Source: Branchiostoma lanceolatum (taxonomy: Eukaryota > Chordata > Leptocardii > Amphioxiformes > Branchiostomatidae). Taken from it: a stretch of DNA of 64,000 nt. Under the pieces are notes generated by a model. It saw only the letters and a program-made list of their open reading frames with translations. It had not been told where the DNA came from and made no database searches. This document shows, one piece after another, positions 22,201 to 31,517 of the stretch (position 1 is the first letter of the stretch; every line of letters starts with the position of its first letter). A program made the translations under genes and the position numbers. The DNA lies in contig NC_089739.1 in assembly GCF_035083965.1 (NCBI RefSeq), positions 3,974,198 to 4,038,197 on the forward strand. The letters run 5' to 3'.

Positions 22201-24116
22201 GTATATGGGTTTAGAATGGGTGATACTGTAGTTCCTTGTCGATAGAGATAATAATCTGATGTTCCTGTGGCGCAAGCAATAACGCAACCCCGCTGCTTGG
22301 CAATCTAGATCAAATTCTAATCCGTGGATCCGTGGGCCTGACTTAGATCCAGTGGTCGGCCCCAGCTAACATGTTGTAAGGGATTGCATTCGTCATTTGG
22401 GATGGTGATGTTAAGCCAGTGGCCCTGTGTATAAGGAAGCTTCAGGCATAAGTCTCTGCATGTAAAAAAACGCAACACACTTGGGTAGAGCAGAGGTGAC
22501 CCGATGTGCTTGGCTAAAAAATTCAAGCAATTCAAATGCTGACATTTTTCCTAATGGGGAACTTAAGGGCTTATCAAAAGCTTTATTCAGCACTGTTCTC
22601 ACACTATATTAATAACAAAGCATACAGACAATAGTTTTATTATTTTTGCCCTCAGAAACAGAGAAGTGTTTGACAAGGACAGTCGTGTGGATGTTGACCA
22701 TGCCCTCAAGGTGAAAAATGTTTAACCTTTATCATACTAATTAATGAACTTGTAACTTTTTAGCCATAGGAATGGGAAGGTGTGAAGTTGAAAGTAGTGT
22801 GCTAACGGTTAAAATTGAGGTAAATCAAAAACATTCTATCTATATCCTAAACATTCATGGCATAAGCAAGGACAATCATCAATCATCATTAAGTCATGAA
22901 AAATTTCTCAATTCTGAAATTGAAAATGACACCTGTTTTCTCATGCCAACGACAGATTGTTTGTCTTGGTTTATCATCGAAACAATACTTTACTATGTTA
23001 TCATATATACAGTTTGTATGAAGCAAAGTCATAGTATTTCTAATTGTTATATGAAAAGTAGGATTTCTAACTACACGTGTCTTATCTTTTTTTTTTCCAC
23101 ACTGGAAGTCGTCTACCATAGCGGAATATGACAAGCGTTTCACCATCAAAGTGTTTGGTTTTGAGTCGGTGGATCACTTCTACACGCTGGCGAGTGCCTG
23201 TTACAAAGTCAGCAGAGTCCAGATACCCCTGCTGAGTCTGAATGCTGCGGACGACGTCTTTGCCCCCTTGTGCTGTGAGTACTCGGCAGAAAGGTTTTGA
23301 TGGTAACAATGTAAAATATTATATGGATATGTATGGCTGGCCTAGAGAAATACTAGACTTCCACGACCTCATACCTTTGCCAGATTATGTTTTTTAATGA
23401 CGTATCACAAATGTTTGTCAATGATTAAGCAATTAGTCCTGTTTGTATGTACTTGTATAGCCAGCCAGTATCTCTATCTGTATAGCCTTCGGCTTAACAC
23501 ACCAGCTTCGATCCTCAGGCACACAGCGCGGCAGCAGCTGGTCATATTATACTGAACGGCCTGTAACACCTAGCTTTTGCACATCTGACTGCAACCGTTA
23601 ATTGCCCTTCAGCAAAACACACCCACTTCACATCACATCACATCAGCTTCACTGGACGACCTGTCACACCTATCCTTAGCACATCAAGCTGCAAGTGTTA
23701 TTAAGCTGCAAGTGTTATTGAAGTGAGGAATATACGGGATGCATTTGACCATTTCATACAATGCTGGCTCGTAATTATAAACTACACATATTAAAAGATG
23801 TTAGTTGAATTCTTCGGGTGTGTCTGTGTTTCAGGATTGTTGTAGTCAGCATATCAAGAACCTCTGGATGGAATATGATGATATTTTTGGTAAAGGCTTA
23901 CAACTATGCATCATTTTTCCAGCCATTCCAACTGAAGAGATAAAGAAGAACCCAAACATCGCTCTGGTGGTGACGTCGCACGGGGGCCACATCGGCTTCG
24001 GTGATTGGCTGTTCCCTTCCCGCGAGAGTTTCATGGATAAACTGTACCAGCAGTATGTGGATGCCATCTTCAAGTACGGACAGGAAGGACATATAGAAGC
24101 ACATGTACAGAAGTAA
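16294..24116 (+). CDS. ABHD1/ABHD3-type membrane-anchored alpha/beta hydrolase, nine exons, 408 aa
   Basis: Exons: 16294-16419, 19062-19234, 19770-19888, 20346-20452, 21174-21286, 21753-21926, 22656-22710, 23109-23274, 23923-24116. All have GT/AG ends and consistent phases; total 1227 bp. Exon 1 encodes one hydrophobic anchor (residues ~21-37, 'SLAIFVGVSVAALTYYL'). 'CPVLVQEYYPTVWC' and 'IIIILPGMSGHSGSHYV' match the ABHD1/3/15 family. The nucleophile elbow is G-A-S-L-G (Ser210), the acid is D337/D338 in 'NAADDVFAP', and the base is H367 in 'SHGGHIGF'. Human ABHD3 has a similar length and acts as a phospholipase on medium-chain and oxidised phosphatidylcholines; the same activity here is inferred. 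The last sense codon overlaps a good donor (AA|GTAAGG), so an alternative end is possible. A poly(A) signal AATAAA is near 24394. Confidence 0.92.
16780..17560. repeat. ~190-bp intronic repeat, one inverted and two direct copies
   Basis: Direct copies at about 17160-17350 and 17350-17550 share 'AAGCCCATATTTTCACG', 'GCCGCCGAAATTCTGC' and 'TTCACTCACGTACTT'-like words. A reverse-complement copy lies at about 16790-17010 ('GGCGGCTTTTTGACGA', 'CAAGTACGTGAGTGAAG'). It is in intron 1 of the ABHD gene. Confidence 0.6.
18480..18780 (-). repeat. Dispersed repeat, related to 37580-37875
   Basis: The reverse complement of this stretch shares 'GGCCTTAGAATGCCCCATTT' and the 'GGAATTCTCTAAAA' segment with the plus-strand stretch at 37740-37800. 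Both also share the 'AGGGCTTTTTCTAAAG' and 'CCCCATGC' words at the other end. It is probably a non-autonomous transposon of unknown class. Confidence 0.6.
18770..19012. repeat. Long snap-back inverted repeat (~115-bp arms)
   Basis: Left arm 18770-18886 and right arm 18900-19012 are near-perfect reverse complements ('GGCTCCGTCC', 'GGGAAAATAGTAGAAAT', 'GGTATGCCAGGGGTAGTCCG', 'TATACAGTGAAGCTCAAT') around a ~13-bp loop. It ends about 50 bp before ABHD exon 2. The left arm has an extra ~10 bp ('GGAACAAT'). Confidence 0.85.
21345..21482 (+). repeat. (TG)n microsatellite
   Basis: Interrupted TG/TGTGCA tract in ABHD intron 5, immediately after the exon carrying the catalytic serine. Confidence 0.9.
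23440..23720. repeat. Dispersed repeat, related to 53315-53500
   Basis: It shares 'TAACACACCAGCTT', 'CAGCAGCTGGT...ACACTGAACG' and 'TTTGCACATCT' style words with the copy in WDR35 intron 25. It contains an internal partial duplication ('CATCACATCA'). No coding capacity. Confidence 0.55.
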
Positions 24117-24586
24117 GGACAGTGTTTTCTGCAGTGTTCTCCTACAGTTGCTTACTCCACTTCAGAGCTTTGGTGAAGGGAAATTTTCTTCTAATTTCGT
24201 TTCTGAATTTATTTTGGTTTTCTACACTATTTCATTTCTCCTGGTAAATTTTAGGTTTGGGGCTATTTCATTAGAGGAAGTCTAAAACTTGGTGTGTAGT
24301 CCCTGTAGCATATCAAAACTACATCTCAACTTTACTAACTGAAGAACCAAATGACTCTGCTATGAATGTATGTTGTATCTAGAATTTAGCACAAATAAAG
24401 CTGAACTTCCAAGTTGTTTGTTCTTCTGTTTCTTTCTCATATTACATTTCTTCCACTTGTGGCAAGTTTCTGGGCTGTTTCTACCTCGTATCGGTCTATG
24501 TAGGGTGGGAAGGTAGGGATAGTATAATCTTCTCAACTAAACTACATTGTAATTGAAGAACCTACCCAGAGCCTTGCCTGCAGCAC

Positions 24587-24813
24587 ATACAATATACCTT
24601 GGGGAGGCTCTGCTAGACTGTGCCGAGGTTTCCACTTTTGGAGGCGTGGCCACTGTCCAGCTGTCAGCCAATCAGATAATCTGTTTTACCAAAAGAACAC
24701 ATTTACTGATAGGCAATTGTCTGATTGGCTGACAGCTGGTTAGAGGCCACGCTATGTACAAAAGTGGGAAACCTCAGCCCAGTTTAGGTGATTTTCCCCA
24801 AGGTATATTGTAT
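24587..24813. mobile_element. MITE-like element with long terminal inverted repeats and TA flanks
   Basis: The left end 'CAATATACCTTGGGG' pairs with the right end 'CCCCAAGGTATATTG'. The internal arms also pair ('GAGGTTTCCACTTTT' with 'AAAAGTGGGAAACCTC', and 'AGCTGTCAGCCAATCAGA' with its complement). TA dinucleotides flank both ends, as expected for Tc1/mariner-type insertions. About 227 bp, no ORF. Confidence 0.75.
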
Positions 24814-24953
24814 AGGCCACAGATGAGGCTCTGCACAGGAGAATGTACAATGTATATAGCAAGTCTTAAGCTACATGTATAAGATTGATTTTGTACTCAT
24901 TTTCAATCACACTCACGAAAATTCACACAACCACTAACAAATTTTGTTTGCAG

Positions 24954-25179
24954 GAGAGAATGGCAAAACACACCCAAATCCTGGGTAAAGAAAATCAACT
25001 CTGACACTGGCAGAAATGAGGAAAAGAAGAGCCTCGGGATAGTTGGAAAACGGGTAACAAAAAGTCCTATGCGCAGCAAATGGTCTTGTCCAGTGTGTGC
25101 TCGAGTCTGTGGCTCCAGAATTGGACTCTACAGTCACCAGAGAACCCATAGGGAAGGAGGGAGTGAATCAGTACATTAA
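24954..25179 (+). CDS. Candidate alternative terminal exon with a C2H2 zinc finger
   Basis: A pyrimidine-rich acceptor ('TTTTGTTTGCAG') opens a 226-bp stop-free stretch. Its phase fits a donor at 24112|24113 inside ABHD exon 9, completing the last Lys codon. The end encodes a perfect finger, C-x2-C-x12-H-x3-H, in 'CPVCARVCGSRIGLYSHQRT' followed by H, then stops at 25177-25179. Fingers of this 'SRIGLYSHQRTH' type often sit at the 3' end of LINE ORFs, so this may be an old LINE tail with a chance splice fit rather than a real isoform. Confidence 0.35.
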
Positions 25180-25425
25180 GATCATTACATTATCGGGTCA
25201 GGACCTAGGGATGGAGTGGAGTTGTACAGCCAGCTGGACCAGCTACAAGTCTGTAGGGTGTCTGGATACGGCCGGGTCTGTGGGCCGTGATAGAAATCAT
25301 CATCATCATGATCAGTCGATGTGCTTACACACCGTTGGGGTTATACTGGAATCTACAGTCATCAGAGAACCCACAGGGACGGAGAGAGTGAATCAGTACA
25401 TTGAGATTAATTGCTTTTAATTTCT
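25125..25425. repeat. Two copies of a LINE-tail word flanking a Death-exon fragment
   Basis: 'CAGTCACCAGAGAACCCATA' near 25132 recurs as 'CAGTCATCAGAGAACCCACA' near 25358, both followed by 'GTGAATCAGTACATT'. Between them, 25197-25330 copies 26884-27000 (the 5' half of the fifth Death-domain exon, same strand), but it carries stops when read on the minus strand. Confidence 0.65.
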
Positions 25426-25429
25426 CTTT

Positions 25430-26150
25430 TTGTCCCCTTTGTAATTAGTTTTTGATAGTGCAATATGAAAAGAAATATCTGATATCTAATAGATAGATAA
25501 ACAAATTTACTGATGTCACATCTTGATCTTGGTAAAGGTGGTTTATTATTGATTTTTTACAGTTAAAATGCTGGGCGCTACAAAAATGTGAACATTGATT
25601 TTATTCAAATGTTTATAATATTTTTGTACCGTGTGAATTACAAATCATTGGTAAGGGTTTCGGAAATATGTTTGATTGATATGTGAAATTTATCAATTGT
25701 TATTATGGATGGATTGTTGATTTTGCTACGTACACTTGTACTTCAGGGCCATGAAATGCTGTATACAGAACTTGAATGTGTCCAAAAAAATCTAAGTATC
25801 ATATGTAAGATCTGTGAACCTTATAAAAGTGTTGGTGGCTATCAAATTTAAAGGGCATACTGTACATTTGTTTGAGGTGCGTTGTTATTTCAGAAAATAC
25901 TTCTTTTCAATTCGAAAGAAGTGAAGCTAAGCATATCTTTTTTACTGTGTGCTACCATTATAGTTAAAGACCAAACATGACAAAGAAACCAGTATGTTAT
26001 CTGGCTAAAATCACTCCCCTTCCATATACATGTAATTGCTGACACAGCCTGACAATATATATATATATGCCAGTTCCAAGATTAAACTGTGCCTGTTCCG
26101 ACACCCTTTAATGCTAACCCTAACATAGGGATGTGGGAACAACAGGGCAT
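25430..26150. other. AT-rich spacer without a recognised gene
   Basis: No convincing ORF, splice pair or RNA gene seen. It contains a short (TA)n run near 26055. Confidence 0.5.
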
Positions 26151-26154
26151 CGAA

Positions 26155-26655
26155 ACATATAGGTTGGGCCATTGGGGTGTCTGGCGAATCTCCACCATCA
26201 TGTAACTGGTCACACAGTCTCACAACCGTGGCCTTCGCGCCAAACTTGCTCCGCCCAGCAAACCAGCGTTCTCCTTGACACAAAAAACAGTATTTATCTG
26301 GCACCCCTCTGCCGTCGCCATTCACTACTATTGCTAGTGTTCAAATGACTTGGGTTCTTCATAACACAAAAACCAGTATTCATCCGGCAACACTTCACCG
26401 TCATGTAACTGCTGACACTGTTGTACAACCGTGGCCCCTGCGCCAAACTTCTTCTGCCAGTAAACCATAGTGTTAGGTACTAACAGTCACTGTGTTAGCA
26501 TTCAAACGACTTGGGTTCTTCATAACACAAAAAACAGTATTCATCCGGCAACACTTCACCGTCATGTAACTGCTGACACTGTTGTACAACCGTGGCCCCT
26601 GCGCCAAACTTCTTCTGCCAGTAAACTATAGTGTTAGGTACTAACAGTCACTGTG
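26155..26655 (-). repeat. Tandem copies of the last Death-domain half-exon, partly still open
   Basis: Units starting near 26338, 26498 and 26659 have a 160-161 bp period. The third unit runs into the real last exon. On the minus strand the two extra full units read openly, from 'YWQKKFGAGATVVQQCQQLH' to an end such as 'FLCYEEPKSFEC' plus stop, parallel to the real end 'FLCHEEPESFEC'. A more diverged copy lies at 26160-26330. A possible acceptor ('GTTTACTGGCAG|AAG') precedes each open unit. Confidence 0.75.
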
Positions 26656-29600
26656 TTAGCATTCAAACGACTCGGGTTCTTCGTGACACAAAAACCAGTA
26701 TTTATCTGGTGAGACTCCACCGCCATGTAACTGCCCACACAGTCTCACAACCGTGGCCTCGGCGCCAAACTTGCTCCGCCAGTCTTCCAACATGGCGTGA
26801 ACCTGGAACCACGTGCCGCCCGGGTCGGTTCGCTCCCAGCGCAGTACGTCGTGATGCTGGAAGCCCATTGGACGGCATAGACGGGTCAGGACCCAGGGGA
26901 TGTAGTGGAGTTGTACAGCCAGCTGGACCAGCTCCAGGTCTGTAGGATGTCTGGATATGGTCGGGTCTGTGGGCCGTGATAGAAATCATATCATCAGTCA
27001 ACCACTCAACGTACGTATGCACCATTAGGATTATAACAAACAAACAAACAAACAAACAAACAGACACTAGCATTTTTTTCTAGGTTAATCTTAAAGATTT
27101 TGATAAAACTCAAGCCTTTGTCATACAGTAAATCAAAGTCACAATAAACAGCAAAAAGACTCACCAAAAAGGAAATTAAACATGTCCAGTTGTACATCTT
27201 CACAGTGAAGACTTTCGCACAACTTGCCCAGTGTAGCCTGACTCCCAGCCATGTCCAGCCACCTTAGGAGCAGGGTAATGTTGTGGATGCTGTTATGTGT
27301 TGTTTCCAAGGGTCCTGATTCTCCTGAAGAATCCAGTTTGCATTTTTCCCTGTGTGACTGTATCATTTCTGTTGTCAGTCCGAGGTGAAGACAGACTGCA
27401 TCACATGTATCAGGGTGGAGTTTGTTTCCGATAGTTCCTAATTGCCAAACACTGGCTACTGGTACGGATGGGTCTGTGAGACGAGAAAAACAAGGCCCAA
27501 AATATATAACTCAGAAAACACATCAAATAAACAGACCAAAAATAACCCCTCGCAGCCCATGAATTAGTAGTTTCTTTCATGGATTGTCATGTCTGATTAA
27601 TATCATAATAACTAGTTCTACCAACTCTAAGCTGAACTTCCTGCCAATCTGGTATCTTTGCAGTCATCTTCACATGGCAATGGTAATAAAGACAGTACAA
27701 GCATCTAAATTTCTTGTACTTCTGCACATGACTCTAACTTCATGGCTACATCTTACACATGTAGAAAATACAATCATGTAGAATTTACAATTGAATAACT
27801 AAAACTATTTCAATATCTGTGACTTTATGAAAAATCTATTTGAAGAGGAAACACTGCAATTGATATGTTAAAACCATCATGTAACTGGTCACAAAGCCTT
27901 ACAAAACAAATTGGTTAAAACTCTGTATCAACCTTACAATGATAAACTAGTAACTAATATATCTATTTATTTATTCGTTTGGTACAACAGCCAAGGCTGC
28001 CCGACTAGCAGTACGTAAGCTACATGTAGTAGCTATTGTAAGGGGCAAACCTTATAATGATATATATATCATATCAGTTAGTTGCTTCATGTGGTGTTGC
28101 ACTGATCCATTGTTTACATTGATAATGTATTAATCCAAAACTAGGAATTGAAATAGAACAAACTTACTCAGGAGAGACCTGTACATCTCTGAGTCAACTC
28201 CTGACAGCATACTGACAGTACCCTGGGTACCAGACCGTTCTCTCCACACGAGAAGGGCAGACAACAGTTGTCTGGACACATCGTTTGGACATCTATCCTT
28301 GCAACATTCAATGTCTTCCTCTGTTAGGCCCAGTCCAAACGCCAGTAGTTCCCAGTCGGTGTGGAAGGAACGGGAAAGTTGGGCCAAGTCCCACACAGTA
28401 ACTTGCCGTAAGGACGGGTCTAAAAAATATGGGTTCAGGAATATATTTTAACTTTTTTTGTAAAACAAAGAACTGTCACCAAATGTGATCAGAAAAAAAC
28501 AAACATCATAAAATGCTTGGATGTTTTTTTGTTGATTTTTCTTAAGCATACTATACAGTCATGTAAATCATTATTTTGCTATATCCAAAACTGAATCAGT
28601 CTTACAATTGTATTGATTTTATAAAGGCCACAGCAATATAATTTGCTGGTTCTGGAACATTATGTCCAGACATCATGAAAACAGAGGGCTGGTAGGAAAA
28701 CTGGCATCTGAAATTGTGTGCATCAAAGTACACACTATCAACTTAGACTCAGTTTTCATGTTGCTACTAGTATTAATTTTTTGTTTCAATCCTAGTACCA
28801 GGAAATTGAATAATGGCATGTTGATATTCAATTGTGACATAATTTGTTTAAATCCTAGAACCAAGAAATTAAGTTTGCATGACTTAATTGAAGCAATTAA
28901 GGCATGATGAAACAACAAAAGTTTTGACCTGTTAGGAAGAGAAACTTTTCTGTTTCGATGTTCTGGTTTTTCAGAGCGTCACACAGTCTGTCCACCGTAG
29001 CCCGTGTCCCTGACTTCTCCAGCCACATCAGTAACATGTGGAAGACCTGGCTGAACATGTAGTTGGGGTGGGCTGCTTTGGTCTGTCTGATGTTGTCTTG
29101 TGTCAGACCTAGATGTAGCATGACACTCTCCCAAACTGAAGCACTGTGTAGTTTCCAGGCTAGATGGTCCAGTTCGAATAGTGATGGCACTGTATATAGA
29201 AACAGCAATGATGTACAGTCAAATCCAAGGTCTCAACATCCACTCAAAGGACTGAGGAAAAATGGTTGTGACAGAGGGTGGTAACTATGTAAAATTGGAT
29301 GCGGCTGCCATAAAGCCCTGCGAAGGATAGCTGATAGCAAGTTAGAACTTCTCATAAAACTAAATATTTTCAATCATTCTGCAGTTTGAAAAGAAGCTGG
29401 TAGGGGTGGAGCTGTCTTTTAATGGTTAAGAGCCCTGGTCGCTTCATCTTTCCAAAATCCCATTGCAAAATAGCAGACAATGAGAGACAGAAATGCACTG
29501 TAAACGTTGAAATTTTCACGGTGGTTTAATGCTTGCCGTTTTCACTGAGACCTTTTTACCGTGAACTTAAAACGACCACAAAATGCTTGTTGTCTTTTGC

Positions 29601-30711
29601 CCGTCTACCCCATTGTTTCAACCACGAACTGAAAACTAACGCGAACACTCCATTTTCTACCTTCTGCAAAACTTAATCCCTGCAAACGTAAACGCGTTCA
29701 CAGTACCTCTGATACAGTTGTACAGATGTGCCCCCACCCCTGCAAGTCGCAGACCTTCAGTGAACCTCTCCACAGTGGCCTCGGCCCCCGCCCTCTCCAT
29801 CCATGTCAGCAGCATGTCGTGCACCTGTCCCCACGGACTGTCCCTGTTGTCCAGGGCACAGCGGTCAAGCGTGTCCTGGTCCAGCCCCAGCTGCTGACCA
29901 ACCTGCTCCCAGTGCACGTGTGGACCCAGGGTACGACACAGGTGGTACAACTCTCGGGGCGTGGGTTTACGACCACCTGGCGTTCCTAAAAATATGCAGA
30001 AAGGCAGTTCACGGTCTAGTCTGCACATGTGCAGTTTGATGCATCAGGATGATACATGTGTGTATGTCAAAGTTGAAGGCCCCAGGGACATACATGTAAA
30101 AAAAAACAGGCCTTTACCTTTGGTCTCGCACATGCACAGTTCAAACCGTGCTAATGGATTGTTTTGATCAACATGCAAACTGCCGACATAACATGTCCAG
30201 AAGGTGATCTAGTTGATTTCGTCTTCTTGTATTCTTTTAAGAAGACTATTTAAGCAGCAGTAGGATAGTTTAAAATGCAATGCATTAATTTTTGTAGAAA
30301 ATTCTGTTACTACGTTGCGTATCTGTGAAATGATGTTATGTTACATGTATTTGATAAAGGTCAGTAAACAACTGGCTTCATTCACTCACTTAAAGAGAAC
30401 CTATCTCTATGAGTCATGTCCTTCATAAAGGGTATGATTATCTTACCTGTAGGTTTTGACGCTGATTTAAACCAACTGAAGACTGAAGTAAGGAAGGACC
30501 TGTCTGTAGAAGCCGTGTGGAGTTCTTTCTTTCTCTCTACAGTTGTCTTTGGTTTTGCAGCAGTCTCATCTCTAGTGCTTCTAAACTGAGGAATCTTTGA
30601 CACCTGGCCTGTCATGGAACGACTTAAGTCTGTATCTGGAGCTCTCGACTCTGCATCTGAGACACCTGGATATTTCTCCTCACAACCTGAGGCATTTTCT
30701 TCAATCTCCAT
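26656..30711 (-). CDS. Protein with five tandem Death-fold domains, six exons, 558 aa
   Basis: Minus-strand exons: 30711-30447, 29985-29707, 29189-28929, 28419-28168, 27473-27165, 26966-26656; total 1677 bp. ATG is at 30711. Every intron is phase 1, and each of the last five exons encodes one ~85-100 aa helical domain (residues ~89-181, 182-268, 269-352, 353-455, 456-558). Each has the Death pattern: 'GQQLGLDQDTLDRC', 'MLHLGLTQDNIRQT', 'GFGLTEEDIE'-like helix 2, a central W ('LLTWMERAGAEATVERF', 'LLMWLEKSGTRATVDRL', 'LLVWRERSGTQGTVSML'), then the final helix. The first 88 residues are Ser/Thr/Lys-rich without a known domain. No kinase, caspase or TM segment is seen. Death domains bind one another in apoptotic and immune adaptor complexes, so a scaffold role is inferred. 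Confidence 0.85.
27036..27062 (+). repeat. (CAAA)n microsatellite
   Basis: A run of CAAA units in the intron between Death-domain exons 4 and 5. Confidence 0.85.
27965..28050. repeat. Dispersed repeat fragment, related to 32180-32270
   Basis: It shares 'GGTACAACAGCCAAGG', 'TGCCCGACTAGCAGTA' and 'GTAGCTATTGTAAGGGG' with the copy in an RPL30 intron. Confidence 0.7.
29493..29703. mobile_element. MITE-like 'CTGTAAA' element abutting Death-domain exon 1
   Basis: The ends 'CTGTAAACG' and 'CGCGTTCACAG' belong to the same TIR family as elements at 36047-36272, 50277-50487 and 52691-52881, which have 'CGGTAGGGAGAAAATGGAG' or its complement inside. Its right end overlaps the donor of the adjacent exon (GTACTG). 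Confidence 0.55.
30000..30160. repeat. Inverted repeat related to 36855-37055
   Basis: 'GCACATGTGCAGT...GTCAAAGTTGAAGGCCCC' pairs with 'GGCCTTTACCTTTGG...GCACATGCACAG'. The same words occur in the WDR35 intron element. Confidence 0.6.
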
Positions 30712-30865
30712 GACTTGTGGTACGTCTTTTCACAGGTGGCATGAGCAAATATATACACAGGTACAACCTGTACATTCAAGCGCCAACATCACCTATGTTT
30801 CAAACACAAGCGCAACACAACAAGCATACTTCCCACCTCTCACTGACCCAAACTTAAACTAGCCT

Positions 30866-31028
30866 GTTGATTGTGCAGACCTTGCACAGCTGTAAACCAA
30901 GCAGCAGGTTTGTCTGTTGTAGATTCATCCATACACAGCACCATGGTTGATTCAGTGTCAAGTGCCACCATTGGTCCAAAGTCCAACCACCCTTGCAATC
31001 TAGCCACACGCATTTTGGAACAGTCCAT
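30866..31028 (-). other. Unassigned minus-strand ORF between the Death gene and RPL30
   Basis: ATG 31028 opens 'MDCSKMRVARLQGWLDFGPM' and stays open to about 30840. I do not recognise it. The balanced codon use suggests a possible first exon, but no good GT donor follows in phase, so it may be a noncoding or chance ORF. The rest of 30712-31517 shows no gene. Confidence 0.25.
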
Positions 31029-31517
31029 TTTCAAGATGACTTGCCGATCTTACTAACTCGGATATACAAATAAGTTAAAATTTTCTGCAAAGTTTAAAGT
31101 GTTACTTCCACAGCGGTTTTTATCAACTACAGAAACTGTAGAAAGGGATGTTTGGTGTGCCAGCTTTCAGTTGCTAAGGCAAACTTCAACATGTTCTATT
31201 GACAATGTTGAGGTTATGTTTACCCTGACCTCCCCCAACCTTTCCAGAAAGAACCTATAGATCATTGACAATCAATAATAAAATCAACATAGCCTAAAAC
31301 TTGTATCAAGACAGACCTTTGTTAACTAATTTGGGCACCTTTTAGAGTTCTTCTTGTTATAAGATGCTGTAGATATACAGGTATACAGATAACACACATG
31401 CAAATGTACAATATGAATAAAAACCAAGACAAGAGGTTTAAACTGGAGATGTTTATTTCATTCACAGCATTAAGATCTTGTATTGCAGTACTGTTGTAAC
31501 TTGCTAGGTGGTGCTGC

